A DNA stretch of 64,000 nt, from positions 29,799 through 93,798 of the forward strand of contig NZ_CANLKW010000008.1 of NCBI RefSeq assembly GCF_947491795.1, in the 5' to 3' direction. The translations under genes were made by a program, and so were the position numbers. Below, piece after piece: positions 8,168 through 17,446 of this stretch (its first letter is position 1; each line of letters begins with the position of its first letter). Source of the DNA: an uncultured Roseobacter sp. (GTDB lineage: Bacteria > Pseudomonadota > Alphaproteobacteria > Rhodobacterales > Rhodobacteraceae). The notes under the pieces are model-generated. The model was not told the DNA's origin and did not search any database. It saw only the letters and a list, made by a program, of their open reading frames with translations.

Positions 8168-8586
8168 CGGGGCGTGACTGCCCGACCCCCAAGAAGGTGC
8201 GGCATGGATCGCACAGACCGCATGTATACACTTGCTACCTCATACAAATGCGACATTCAAAGAACATGTCAAAGTTCACTCCCGCGCATTTTTACCACCA
8301 GGGAGAGGTAATGAGACAGAATCCCGGAACCAGTCAGAACAAAGAAGAGTGTGTCGTCAAAACATCCATGAAGCGACACACACAAGCAGTTTATGACTAA
8401 GGAGAAGGTCCGGATCGTGCTGATCGACCTGAAGGTCGAAAACATCATCTCGAACGCCACAAACCGATTGTGATCTTTCGGTGCAGCTACGTGACTCTCT
8501 GCCACCATCAGCACACAGGAAATCGACCTGCGCAATGCAGGGTAATGCTTGTCTGAGTCGCCACGCGCAATGGTATTTTGAGGGGT
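8168..8586. other. Intergenic region between convergent nagA and the OmpA-tailed protein gene
   Basis: About 420 bases with no convincing gene. A 29-codon ORF at 8311-8400 (MRQNPGTSQNKEE) has a good GGGAGAGG ribosome site. It is followed at once by a GGAGAAGG and a short GTG-started frame ending at 8473. Both are too short and too featureless to call. They could be a small peptide gene, a decayed reading frame, or chance. I saw no repeat, tRNA or strong terminator. Confidence 0.3.
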
Positions 8587-11500
8587 TCAGCCCTCCGTGA
8601 ATGGTTTGCAGTGCAGGACATCTGCACGGCGCGAAAAGGCGTTGCGCAACAGCAGGCCATCAGCGCTGTATGGCAGACGTGCTTCTTCCCCCCGCCCGAT
8701 GGCTGAAACCCGGCTGAACGGGCCGATAACACTGAGCATCTCCGCTTCAATGCTGTCGGCGCGCTCCTGGGCGAAACGTGCATTTACATGCCGCGGGCCG
8801 GTACTGTCGGCGTAGCCGACGACGACCAGCTGATCGCTGTTGCCTGTATTTTTGTCTCTGAGCCCGTCAAACCTGTCTGCGACCAGGTCGCTGACCTTTG
8901 CCAATACGGCATCCGGCGTCAGATCATCAGGAAGAAACAGAGACTTTTCATTCAGATCAGGAAGCCCTGCGATACCCTCGATGAAATCAGAGCAACCCGA
9001 CAGCTGGCTGCGTGCAAGGCCGGTTCCAAAACCACTGTCATACTGAGGCTGAGCATCCCAGACGTAGTCAGCACAAACGATATCGCCTGGTCTGCGCGCG
9101 CCCTGGTCGAAAAAGAAACTCGCCACCGGTGCGCACTGAGGCAGCCCCCGACGGACAAGACCGCTGTCCGGTGACTGTTCCGGATCAAACTGCTGTACGG
9201 GAATTTCAGGCATCTCCAGACCGTCCAGTGCCTCCTGAACCCGCGCGACAAATTCATCGAGGCCAGGATTTGTCTGTAACGTAACAGGAACGGAAACCTC
9301 GTCTGGCAGTTCTAGGTCAACTGTCGCCGTCACACTCAGCGGGCCGGTTTCATCCAGGCGTTGCTGCAAGTCGCCCGCATCAGGTACCAGCGTCACCGTG
9401 AGGTCATCGATACTGCCTTCCTCACCAAGCGCGGCGACGGCATCACTGATCCGCGTTGTATCGAAAGCCAGATTGGCCGTCAGCGTGTTTTCTTCTTTCT
9501 GAAGTTCCGTCTGAAGTGTTCCAATGGCTTGCCGTAAAGCGATGAAGTCAGGATCATCGGGCTGCAATCCGACCGGCACATTGAGTTTGCCCGCCCCTGC
9601 TGTGACCTGTGAAAGCATAAATTCAGAAAGATCAGAGCCATCCGGTGCCAGCACACCTTGCAACAGCACATCGACGGGCACACGGCCATTCTCATCCGCA
9701 ATCTGTGCGAGCAGATAGGCCAGTGCGTTGGACCCGTCCGGTGTTTTGACCTGTGATAGTACCACATCCAGCGGAACGCCAGACGCCGGGCCGACAATCC
9801 CCTTTCTGACGTGTTCCTCCGCAGAAACATCCCCTGGTGCAAGGACCTTAGTTACTTCTACATCCACAGGAATGCTGCCATCCGGTCCGGCAATCTGTTG
9901 CAGGACGTATTCCTCCAACGATTGGCCATCCGTTGCGTTGCGGCCTTTGACAACGTTCCCGACTTCGACATCGACCTTCAAGGCTCCACCTTCCACGCCA
10001 TTTATTGTGGACAGAATACGACTGAGCTTTGCGTCCAGCTCTTTTCTTGCATTCTGCGCATTGAGAGCAAGTTCCGTCGCCAGACGGCTCACCTCTGCCC
10101 GCTGGCACCAGGCCATCAGCGCCTGCAGGTAAGCCAGTTCCATCTGGGATGCGCTGACCCTTTTCTTTTTCTCCTGTCCGATCCCTTCCGACTCAGCTGT
10201 CCAGTACGCGGTGTCTTTTGGCGTTGTGCATTCCTCAATGCCAAACAGCCCCACATCGCCGGGCACCGCTGTTTCAGACACAAGAAGCGGATAGCTGCTG
10301 CCGAGGCTCGCAACACGGGCAGGATCTGCCAGACGGGCTGTCTGTACCCCGTTCTGCCCGTTGATCCCGCCGATCAGATGACGCAGCACGGCATGCCGTG
10401 CTTCCAGATCGGCTGATCCCGCCTCGTCAGGTTTCAGCGATTTGACCGGACCAAGCCCGCCCAGAAAGGTGATCACGGCAACAGTGACGGCAGAACTGCG
10501 CACAAACCCGCGACGGCGCTGTGCCACAAGGCCTTCAACACGCGCTTCTGCCCGGTTGAGCGCTTCTTCCGCCTTTTTGAAATCTGGCAGCCGCGCGAGC
10601 ATCTGTTGAAAAGCTCTCGCAGTCTGGTTTGGATTTGCGATCTTTCCACCAAACACATGGCGGAGTTGCGCGTTATAGGTATCCGCACTTTCGCGCACCC
10701 ACTTCAGGCGCCCCAGCGCTACCCGTTCACCCGTTTCTTCTTTGAGTTCCGTTACCGTAGCGTAAATGTTTGTGATTGCCTGAGCCAGAAGACCAGCCCC
10801 GATTGCAGGCAATGCCCAGACGGTCGAGGACATGACGCCCTTGAAGGTGACATGCTCGGTCGTCGAGGCCCCTGGGATTCCGGAAAAATCGAGCCAGTTT
10901 TCAAACAGGCAAACCCCCGCGACAATGGACAGAGCGATCACATCCACAAAGGTGGTCCACCTGTTGAAAAAGAACAAACCGGCGTATCTGCGCCCGAGTG
11001 AACGGAAAACAGATTGCCTGACTTCGACGGCCTGATTTGCGATCCGGCCGATGCCATACGCGGCGTACATTCGCAAAAGACACGCTGCAAAGAACAGAAC
11101 AGCCATCAGGCTGAATTCATTCGTTGTCAGCGTGAAGGCGTCCGTCTTTACAAAAGTAGCCACAATACAGAAGAGCAAAAAGACACAGCCCAGCGTGATG
11201 GACGATGTTCGGAAAAACCGGGTGATTGCCTGATAGACATCCGGCGGTGCCGGGCGAACCAGCTTCTTGCCGAGCCTGAAATCTTCTTTTGTGAACTCTC
11301 TCTGTGACGCCGCATCTGCGGGCGAAAGACCCAAGAGCCTCAGCAGACTGTGCCATGCGTTGGCAGTTGCGCCATAGAGGCCATCTCTGTCCTTATTGCC
11401 CTTACCACCTTCACCCTCCGCCCCGGACTGTCCACCAGCAAGAATAAGATGCGGCAGGCTTCGGTCCAGCACCCGGCCAAACCTGGACGACAGCGCAACC

Positions 11501-13557
11501 AGAGCTTTGTCAGCCTCAAAAAACGCGTTCTTGACGGTCACGAGGCCCGCCTCTGACCCTTCATCCACCATGGCGGTACTCAGCGAACCGGTGGTCAGCA
11601 TTTCCCTGCTTTGCGACACGATTCCTGCTTTGGACCCAGGGCCATCACGCCGGATCGCAACAGGCCACAGCACGGCGCTGTGCAAATCATATGCTTCCTC
11701 CCCCGGGGTTGCTTTGTCGCTCTGATCAGCCCGCGCAACCAGATCGGCACCAGGACCACCATCGCCCACAGCATCGCGATCAACTGCGAACTTCATGATA
11801 TGTGCGACGCTGAGCGCCAGCGCATCTGCCACATCCCTGGAAAGAAGATCACTGCTGGCCAGCCCATCAGGGACAGAAATACAGATCGAAATGAACCCAC
11901 TTTGATCAATACTCGCTGCCAGTCCGAATTTGGCACGATCAAACAGCGCGCCGGCCTCTGCCGCTCTTTCAGCATCGCTCATCCTGCTGGCAAGGCGCTC
12001 CAGCCAGCCTGCAATAATATCGAACCCTGGCAGTTCCAGAATGTCGCGGTAGAGGACCGTCTGAAGAGCTTTCAGACGACCGAATGTTTCGGCGTCATCT
12101 TCTTTGACATCGACGCTCTTGCCGCTGACTTCTGCGGCGAACCGGATCAGCTCGCCTTCGAGCTGATGGGTGTTCCCAACGGAAAAATCCAGCGTTTGTG
12201 CATCAGGTTCTTCTTCCGTTTCCGTGCCGAAGTCCCGGGGCGGATTGACGGCACGGTGTGGGAGCGGTGTCCAGTCCAGGTACCGGTACTCGGGTGTCAG
12301 GGGGCCCTCATGCCCGTCAGAGGGGCCTGTAAAACGCGTCAGGCCTTCGCTCGAAACCCCGCGTTCACGGTTCGTCGCCCAACGATTGAAAGGCGCGCGG
12401 GGCGTGTTCTCACCTGCGCGCGCCTGGCGGACATAAGACACACCGTCTGAGTTCAGAACCACGCGGTACCAACCGCTGATCACCTGCGGCCAGACAGCAG
12501 AATCAAACTGAACATTCGTCAGATCCGCCTTTTTGACAGGGTACCCGGAGTTCAGGCGATCCCAAATCCATTCCAGCCTGGTCTGCTCTTCCTGCTCTTC
12601 CAGAAATGCCTGGAAATAGTATTTCCTGAAAACATGCCATGCTGTGCGCAGTGTTGCCTCGATGCAGGTCTGCACCTCTTTGTCGACATCCGCGTCCGGC
12701 AGAAGCGTTTCGGGTGCATCGACATAGTCGTCCAGACGAATGGATTTTTCTGCCTTCGCTGAGTTCTCTCCATCCAATCCGGACGCAATTTCACGATCCG
12801 GCTTGTCGATTGTCGCAAGCCTCTCGGACACGCGCTCGATCAATGCGGGCTGAATTTGCGGATCAATCTTCTTGGACAAAACACCAGCCGCTGTGGACAG
12901 CGCCTCGATCAGATTGTTTCCCTGTGACGTTTCATTACCGCTTGCCTCTGGTGATTTCGGTCCGAAAGCGAGTTCGCTCAGTCTTGATATGGCTGAGTCG
13001 CGCTTCTGAACAGCTTTCTTCAGACGGTCTTCTGCATCTTGTCTTTTTTGCAGCCACAGATCATTGATTGCCGACTGGGCGTGACTTGCTGCGGCTAAAA
13101 ATTCCTCTGACCTGTCCTGAAAGCCAGGCAGGCGCCATTGGAATTCAGGGGTGCGCGGGGATGTTTCACCAAAGGACGGCATCGACCTGGGCCACGGATC
13201 CTCACTGACGGTCTGACTTGGCCGGCGCGTATGTTCCTTGATCAGGTATTGATAGAATGCATGCCAATAGAGACCGGTTTCCGCTTTTGCAGAAAAGTTT
13301 TCGGCGACCGACCGGTCAATGGCATCGAATTGCTCAACCGGTTCCAACTGGTTGGCTGTTATCAGCTTTTCACTGAAGTCAGCACGCAAATGCTGTGCTG
13401 CATCGGCAAGCTCGGCCTGAATGGATTTGCGCCTCAGTTCAAAGGCGGCGTTCGGCCCGTCAACAATGAAATCAGCGAATTTGACTGCTGCAGCCTTACG
13501 CGCAGCCTCGGTATTGAAAACGGTGTTAAATGTATGCAGGACACTATTCAAAAACAT
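8587..13557 (-). CDS. Large multi-pass membrane protein with C-terminal OmpA-like domain
   Basis: Protein of 1656 aa, not recognised as a known family over most of its length. The start at 13557 (MFLNSVLHTFNTVFN) has GAGGA eight bases upstream. Residues 1-~780 are soluble and partly helical (EDRLKKAVQKRDSAISRLSE). Hydrophobic segments lie near 784-803, 817-838, 867-887, 909-930 and 1022-1040. Residues ~1190-1330 contain four degenerate ~32-residue repeats around PVDV...DGS. The last ~80 residues resemble OmpA/MotB peptidoglycan-binding domains (VVGYADSTGPRHVNARFAQE ... IGRGEEA). Five membrane passes would put the N-terminal half in the cytoplasm and the OmpA tail in the periplasm. It sits alone between the nag and rha loci. 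A role in envelope tethering is inferred. Confidence 0.85.
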   Translation of the reverse strand: MFLNSVLHTFNTVFNTEAARKAAAVKFADFIVDGPNAAFELRRKSIQAELADAAQHLRADFSEKLITANQLEPVEQFDAIDRSVAENFSAKAETGLYWHAFYQYLIKEHTRRPSQTVSEDPWPRSMPSFGETSPRTPEFQWRLPGFQDRSEEFLAAASHAQSAINDLWLQKRQDAEDRLKKAVQKRDSAISRLSELAFGPKSPEASGNETSQGNNLIEALSTAAGVLSKKIDPQIQPALIERVSERLATIDKPDREIASGLDGENSAKAEKSIRLDDYVDAPETLLPDADVDKEVQTCIEATLRTAWHVFRKYYFQAFLEEQEEQTRLEWIWDRLNSGYPVKKADLTNVQFDSAVWPQVISGWYRVVLNSDGVSYVRQARAGENTPRAPFNRWATNRERGVSSEGLTRFTGPSDGHEGPLTPEYRYLDWTPLPHRAVNPPRDFGTETEEEPDAQTLDFSVGNTHQLEGELIRFAAEVSGKSVDVKEDDAETFGRLKALQTVLYRDILELPGFDIIAGWLERLASRMSDAERAAEAGALFDRAKFGLAASIDQSGFISICISVPDGLASSDLLSRDVADALALSVAHIMKFAVDRDAVGDGGPGADLVARADQSDKATPGEEAYDLHSAVLWPVAIRRDGPGSKAGIVSQSREMLTTGSLSTAMVDEGSEAGLVTVKNAFFEADKALVALSSRFGRVLDRSLPHLILAGGQSGAEGEGGKGNKDRDGLYGATANAWHSLLRLLGLSPADAASQREFTKEDFRLGKKLVRPAPPDVYQAITRFFRTSSITLGCVFLLFCIVATFVKTDAFTLTTNEFSLMAVLFFAACLLRMYAAYGIGRIANQAVEVRQSVFRSLGRRYAGLFFFNRWTTFVDVIALSIVAGVCLFENWLDFSGIPGASTTEHVTFKGVMSSTVWALPAIGAGLLAQAITNIYATVTELKEETGERVALGRLKWVRESADTYNAQLRHVFGGKIANPNQTARAFQQMLARLPDFKKAEEALNRAEARVEGLVAQRRRGFVRSSAVTVAVITFLGGLGPVKSLKPDEAGSADLEARHAVLRHLIGGINGQNGVQTARLADPARVASLGSSYPLLVSETAVPGDVGLFGIEECTTPKDTAYWTAESEGIGQEKKKRVSASQMELAYLQALMAWCQRAEVSRLATELALNAQNARKELDAKLSRILSTINGVEGGALKVDVEVGNVVKGRNATDGQSLEEYVLQQIAGPDGSIPVDVEVTKVLAPGDVSAEEHVRKGIVGPASGVPLDVVLSQVKTPDGSNALAYLLAQIADENGRVPVDVLLQGVLAPDGSDLSEFMLSQVTAGAGKLNVPVGLQPDDPDFIALRQAIGTLQTELQKEENTLTANLAFDTTRISDAVAALGEEGSIDDLTVTLVPDAGDLQQRLDETGPLSVTATVDLELPDEVSVPVTLQTNPGLDEFVARVQEALDGLEMPEIPVQQFDPEQSPDSGLVRRGLPQCAPVASFFFDQGARRPGDIVCADYVWDAQPQYDSGFGTGLARSQLSGCSDFIEGIAGLPDLNEKSLFLPDDLTPDAVLAKVSDLVADRFDGLRDKNTGNSDQLVVVGYADSTGPRHVNARFAQERADSIEAEMLSVIGPFSRVSAIGRGEEARLPYSADGLLLRNAFSRRADVLHCKPFTEG
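9587..9982 (-). repeat. Four degenerate ~32-aa coding repeats within the OmpA-tailed protein
   Basis: The translated segment contains four tandem units with the pattern hydrophobic-P/K-V-D-V, then V at about +7, A/T-PDGS or similar, an acidic helix-like stretch (LEEYVLQQI, AEEHVRKGI, ALAYLLAQI, LSEFMLSQV) and a glycine-rich turn. A fifth partial start (LNVPVGLQ) follows. DNA identity between units is low, so the duplication is old. Confidence 0.6.
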
Positions 13558-13773
13558 GTCGGATTCCTCAAAAAAGGACGAAGAAAATACTGAAAATAAA
13601 TCTGGCCGTCTAAAAATTCGTGCAACATCTAATGGTTGAGGCACGACCTTGAGTTTCGCCCGAAAATAGTTTGTCCGTCAAGACTTGAGAAAAGATGAGA
13701 ATTTCGGGAGGCCTTGGGCGGTCCAGACACGCAGCGCCTGAACGACTTTTTGATCGGCCGCTGCGAAAGACAG

Positions 13774-15159
13774 CTACCGAAGTGATCGCCCCAACACAGT
13801 CTGTTGCCACAGGGATGCGTAGGCATGGAACTGCGTGGCGAGTTCCGGGCGGATGATCGTCTGTGTATTCTGCACCAGCATTGACGACTGGCTGCCGACC
13901 AGCATCGCAGCGCCCGCGCTTGTACCCGTCGTGCCTGAGGCAGCGAAAACGGGTGAACCGGTCGCGATGGCCAGCATTTCGAGATAAAGTTGATTGCCCG
14001 CAAAGGGACCCTCAACAATAGCTTTCCCATCGTGGCCGATATTGGAAAGGCATTCAGCAGTTACCAGAGCCAGGTAAAGTGCAACAGCTGCTGCGCGTCC
14101 GCCTGTTCCAGCCTCTGGCTCGGGCCCGACCCAACCGGATATGTGCCCCTTGAACGGGCCGCTCTCTGCAGTGACCGCGGGCATCAGCATAATCCCTTTT
14201 GTGAGAACATGCTGCACATCCTGCAGGCTGGGTTCATTGCTGATGCCACAGGTTGCAATGTCGTGTTCACGACCGCCCATAAACCGTGCGGATGGTGCGG
14301 GATGCCCCCGGGCCGTTACGTTGATCAGTGTGTCAAGATTTGGATCAAGCGATACGTTTTTGCCACCAACAGACATCGCAATCACCCACGTACCGGTTGA
14401 CACAACGCTGAAAGGGGGCTCCTGGCAAAGTACGTATGGGAGGAGCGACGCATTGGAATCGTGAATACCACAACAGACGGGCGTCTCAGGCGGCAAGCCA
14501 GTCTGTATTGCCACATCTGGCAGAATAGTCCCGATGATTTCAGATGGTCCGAGCACCGGAGCGAGCTTTCTTGCTATCCCAAGCCTTTCGACCAGACAGG
14601 AGAAATCCGCCTGGTGCGGGTTCCACAGATCGGTGTGGCACCCCAGCGACGTAACATCCATCCCTGTTTGCCCTGTAAGCTGAACGCCCCAGAACTGCGG
14701 ATAGGTGACAATGCGATCTGTCCTGTTCTTCAGGCCGGGATCAGCCTGGAACTGCCAGAACAACTGTGCGCCCACATTCAGCCCACCAGCGAGCCGCGGT
14801 GACCCTGTTTCGGAAAACGGTGGTCTGATTGCATCGTAGGCCTCTGACAACTCGTCCGGCCCGTTGTGTTCATAATCCAGGATAGGTGCTGCCAGTTGCC
14901 CGTCACGCTGCAAAAGGGCAACACAGGCGCCATGCGTGGTGACCGATATCGCATCAATCCCGTGTGCGGCGTGAAATTCCCGCAACCCATCCAGCAGAAA
15001 GGCCCAGTGTCCCTGCACATCGAAGTGCGGCCAGGGCGGGCCGGGCAGAACGGTATTTGCACGGGTTACCACGGCGATTTCCGTCAGGCTGTCCCGGTCG
15101 ACCAGTACAAGTTTTACGTTGGTCTTCCCGATATCTATGACGGCAACGTGCTGCGTCAT
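13774..15159 (-). CDS. rhaK: FGGY-family rhamnulose kinase
   Basis: Cytoplasmic kinase of 461 aa that phosphorylates L-rhamnulose to L-rhamnulose-1-phosphate. The N-terminal phosphate loop VAVIDIGKTNVKLVLVD and the C-terminal ATP-binding segment FAASGTTGTSAGAAMLVGS are typical FGGY features, and the length is normal. It is the last gene of the leftward operon, overlapping the mutarotase stop by ATGA. The arrangement regulator, binding protein, ATPase, two permeases, mutarotase, kinase reproduces rhaRSTPQUK of Rhizobium leguminosarum, in which this kinase is needed for rhamnose growth and transport. Confidence 0.92.
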   Translation of the reverse strand: MTQHVAVIDIGKTNVKLVLVDRDSLTEIAVVTRANTVLPGPPWPHFDVQGHWAFLLDGLREFHAAHGIDAISVTTHGACVALLQRDGQLAAPILDYEHNGPDELSEAYDAIRPPFSETGSPRLAGGLNVGAQLFWQFQADPGLKNRTDRIVTYPQFWGVQLTGQTGMDVTSLGCHTDLWNPHQADFSCLVERLGIARKLAPVLGPSEIIGTILPDVAIQTGLPPETPVCCGIHDSNASLLPYVLCQEPPFSVVSTGTWVIAMSVGGKNVSLDPNLDTLINVTARGHPAPSARFMGGREHDIATCGISNEPSLQDVQHVLTKGIMLMPAVTAESGPFKGHISGWVGPEPEAGTGGRAAAVALYLALVTAECLSNIGHDGKAIVEGPFAGNQLYLEMLAIATGSPVFAASGTTGTSAGAAMLVGSQSSMLVQNTQTIIRPELATQFHAYASLWQQTVLGRSLR

Positions 15160-15473
15160 GGCATGTGGAAAACGGGTTCAAGCGGTGTGGCAACCGGCTC
15201 ATTGTCCGGATGTGTATCCATGATATCTGCCATATGCGCCCACCATCTCTGCATCACCGGGTGCTCTGGCAGCGCATCCATACCGTGCCCGTCGACGCGC
15301 CACAGGACGCCAAACAGAATATTTGTCTCTGCGTCCAGATGGATGGAATAGTCCGAAACTCCGGCATCCTTCAGCAAAGTAACAAGCTCTGGCCAGATCT
15401 CGTCATGGCGTCTGATGTAGTCTTCCCGGCGTCCGGGCAACAATTTCATTTTAAACGCATACTTTTCCATCAT
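15156..15473 (-). CDS. rhaU: L-rhamnose mutarotase
   Basis: Small dimeric alpha/beta-barrel protein of 105 aa that interconverts alpha- and beta-L-rhamnopyranose (RhaM in E. coli, RhaU in Rhizobium). Diagnostic segments are YIRRHDEIWPELVTLLKDAG, YSIHLD, and MQRWWAHMADIM followed by PDNEPV. I chose the ATG at 15473 because it overlaps the permease stop (ATGA); the adjacent ATG at 15470 is equally possible and differs by one residue. An upstream extension to 15494 (MGDVAGR) does not match the family. Confidence 0.95.
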   Translation of the reverse strand: MMEKYAFKMKLLPGRREDYIRRHDEIWPELVTLLKDAGVSDYSIHLDAETNILFGVLWRVDGHGMDALPEHPVMQRWWAHMADIMDTHPDNEPVATPLEPVFHMP

Positions 15474-16456
15474 CCGGCCCGCCACATCGCCCACAGTCGT
15501 GGCAGCGCAATCACACCGATCAGCAGCGCACCGATCACGATGGACATCACGATACCCGGTACGTTCAGAAGACCGAGGCCGAAGGTCACAAGCCCCATCA
15601 CAAAAGCCGCGATGACCACACCGACGATCGTGCCTGATCCACCCAGAATGCTGACACCTCCCAGAACGACCATGGTGACAATCTCAAGCTCCCAGCCGGT
15701 CGCAATGGACGGGCGGGTAGACCCCAGCCGGGCCGTCAGGCAGATCGCCGCGACGCCGGACATGAGGCCTGTCAGCAGAAAGAGGATGAACCTGACCCGC
15801 TGCACACGGATGCCCGAAAACATCGCTCCCGTCGCATTGTTGCCAATCGCATAAACGGCGCGACCAAAGTTCGTCTTGTGCAGAAGGACAGCGTAGATCA
15901 GCGCGATGACTGCAAAGAGCACGAATTCGAACGAGATCACCCACCAGACATACCCCTGCCCGAACCATGAAAAGCTGGCCGGATACCCGCGAAACGCCTG
16001 ATCGCCCAGCACGATGTAACTGATGCCGCGAAACAGGCTCATGGTGCCGATGGTCACCACGATCGACGGCAGTCCCAGACGGGTGACAAGCACCCCGTTG
16101 AACGCCCCACAGATCAGACCAACACCAAGACCGGTCAGAACCAGCCCCGGCGTACCGACGCCCATCTGCACCGCTGCACCCATGGCGGTCGAGGCCAGCG
16201 CAATGATTGACGCGACGGAGAGGTCGATCTCCCCGGAGATGATCAGCAGCGCCATGGCAAAGGCGATCATCGCCTTTTCAGTGAAGTTGAAGGTGGCATC
16301 GCTGAGGTTCCAGGCATTCAGAAAGTAAGGCGATGCAAAGCTGTTTGCGACAAAGATGCCGATGGCTACAAACAGGAGCAGCGTTTCCCAGCTTTTCAGC
16401 CTTTGCTCGAAAGGGGATCGCAGCCGGTCGGGGATAACACGGTCTGTGGTGCTCAT
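15470..16456 (-). CDS. rhaQ: Rhamnose ABC transporter permease
   Basis: Inner-membrane permease of 328 aa of the RbsC/BPD_transp_2 family with about nine or ten hydrophobic segments and the family motif LIISGEIDLSVASIIALAST. It is coupled to both neighbours by 4-base overlaps. With RhaP it forms the heterodimeric pore of the rhamnose importer. Confidence 0.92.
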   Translation of the reverse strand: MSTTDRVIPDRLRSPFEQRLKSWETLLLFVAIGIFVANSFASPYFLNAWNLSDATFNFTEKAMIAFAMALLIISGEIDLSVASIIALASTAMGAAVQMGVGTPGLVLTGLGVGLICGAFNGVLVTRLGLPSIVVTIGTMSLFRGISYIVLGDQAFRGYPASFSWFGQGYVWWVISFEFVLFAVIALIYAVLLHKTNFGRAVYAIGNNATGAMFSGIRVQRVRFILFLLTGLMSGVAAICLTARLGSTRPSIATGWELEIVTMVVLGGVSILGGSGTIVGVVIAAFVMGLVTFGLGLLNVPGIVMSIVIGALLIGVIALPRLWAMWRAG

Positions 16457-17436
16457 GATGCCTGCTCCGCGCGTTTGAGAATGATACGGCCTTTTTCCCG
16501 GTTGGCCTGGGCGTTCAGTGCAACCGCAACAATGATCGCACCACCCGAGATCGCCAGTTGCCAGAACGGTGAAATATCCACCACCGGCAGAGCATTCTTG
16601 ATGATGCCGAGGAAAAGCGCACCCAAAAGTGCGCCCGCGACCGTGCCGATGCCCCCCATAATGGACACGCCGCCGATCACGCAGGCCGCTACAACGTCGA
16701 GCTCAAATCCACCTGCGATATCGACATAGGAGACCGCAAAACGCGACACCCAGAGATATCCCGTCAGCCCGGCCAGCGCACCCGAAATGGTAAAGGCCCA
16801 GAACTGTGTTTTGCCGACGTTTATGCCTGCATAGGTCGCTGCATGCGGGTTGCCACCGGCGGCATAGAATGCGCGCCCCAGCGTCGTGCGGGTCATCACG
16901 ACCGAAAAAATGATCACTGCCAGAATGGCGATCCAGCCCAGGACAGGGAGCCCAAGTATGTCGGCGCGGGGGAAAGCCTTGAAGGCCGGGCTCATCTCGT
17001 GACTGTTAACCCATTTTCCGTCCGAAATGACAAAGATAATGCCTCTGAAAATGGTCATCGTGCCCAGGGTCACTACGATGGGCGGGATGGCCAGTTTCCA
17101 CACCAGAATACCGTTGATCATGCCCAGTAGCGTACCAAGCCCGATGGCAATGACGAGTATGAACACAATCGGCAGGCCGGGAGCCGCCACATTGACCATG
17201 GATACAACCATCCCCGTGAGAGCCAGATTGGCTGCCACGCTCAGATCGATGCATTTGGTCAGGATAACAATCATCTGACCGATCGCCAGCAGGATCAGGG
17301 GCGACGTGTCGTTGAACACATTCGCAAGGTTGGCCGGGGCAATAAAGCCCGGAAACCGCGATGAAATGAGCATCAGGAGCAGGACAATCGCCCCGACCAG
17401 AAGTATCTCGCGCGAAGTGACAAGTCTTTTCAGCAT
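16453..17436 (-). CDS. rhaP: Rhamnose ABC transporter permease
   Basis: Inner-membrane permease of 327 aa of the RbsC family. The motif VILTKCIDLSVAANLALTGM corresponds to the conserved segment in its partner RhaQ. The start at 17436 (MLKRLVTSREILL) follows AAGGAAACAGC; the longer reading frame from 17472 has no good ribosome site and would overlap the ATPase gene. The stop overlaps the rhaQ start. Confidence 0.92.
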   Translation of the reverse strand: MLKRLVTSREILLVGAIVLLLMLISSRFPGFIAPANLANVFNDTSPLILLAIGQMIVILTKCIDLSVAANLALTGMVVSMVNVAAPGLPIVFILVIAIGLGTLLGMINGILVWKLAIPPIVVTLGTMTIFRGIIFVISDGKWVNSHEMSPAFKAFPRADILGLPVLGWIAILAVIIFSVVMTRTTLGRAFYAAGGNPHAATYAGINVGKTQFWAFTISGALAGLTGYLWVSRFAVSYVDIAGGFELDVVAACVIGGVSIMGGIGTVAGALLGALFLGIIKNALPVVDISPFWQLAISGGAIIVAVALNAQANREKGRIILKRAEQAS

Positions 17437-17446
17437 GCTGTTTCCT

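Noticed and set aside
13558..13773. Possible decayed gene or insertion-sequence remnant between rhaK and the OmpA-tailed protein gene
   Set aside because: Several frames run through this gap, but none shows a motif, ribosome site or terminal repeats. I see nothing that can be supported.
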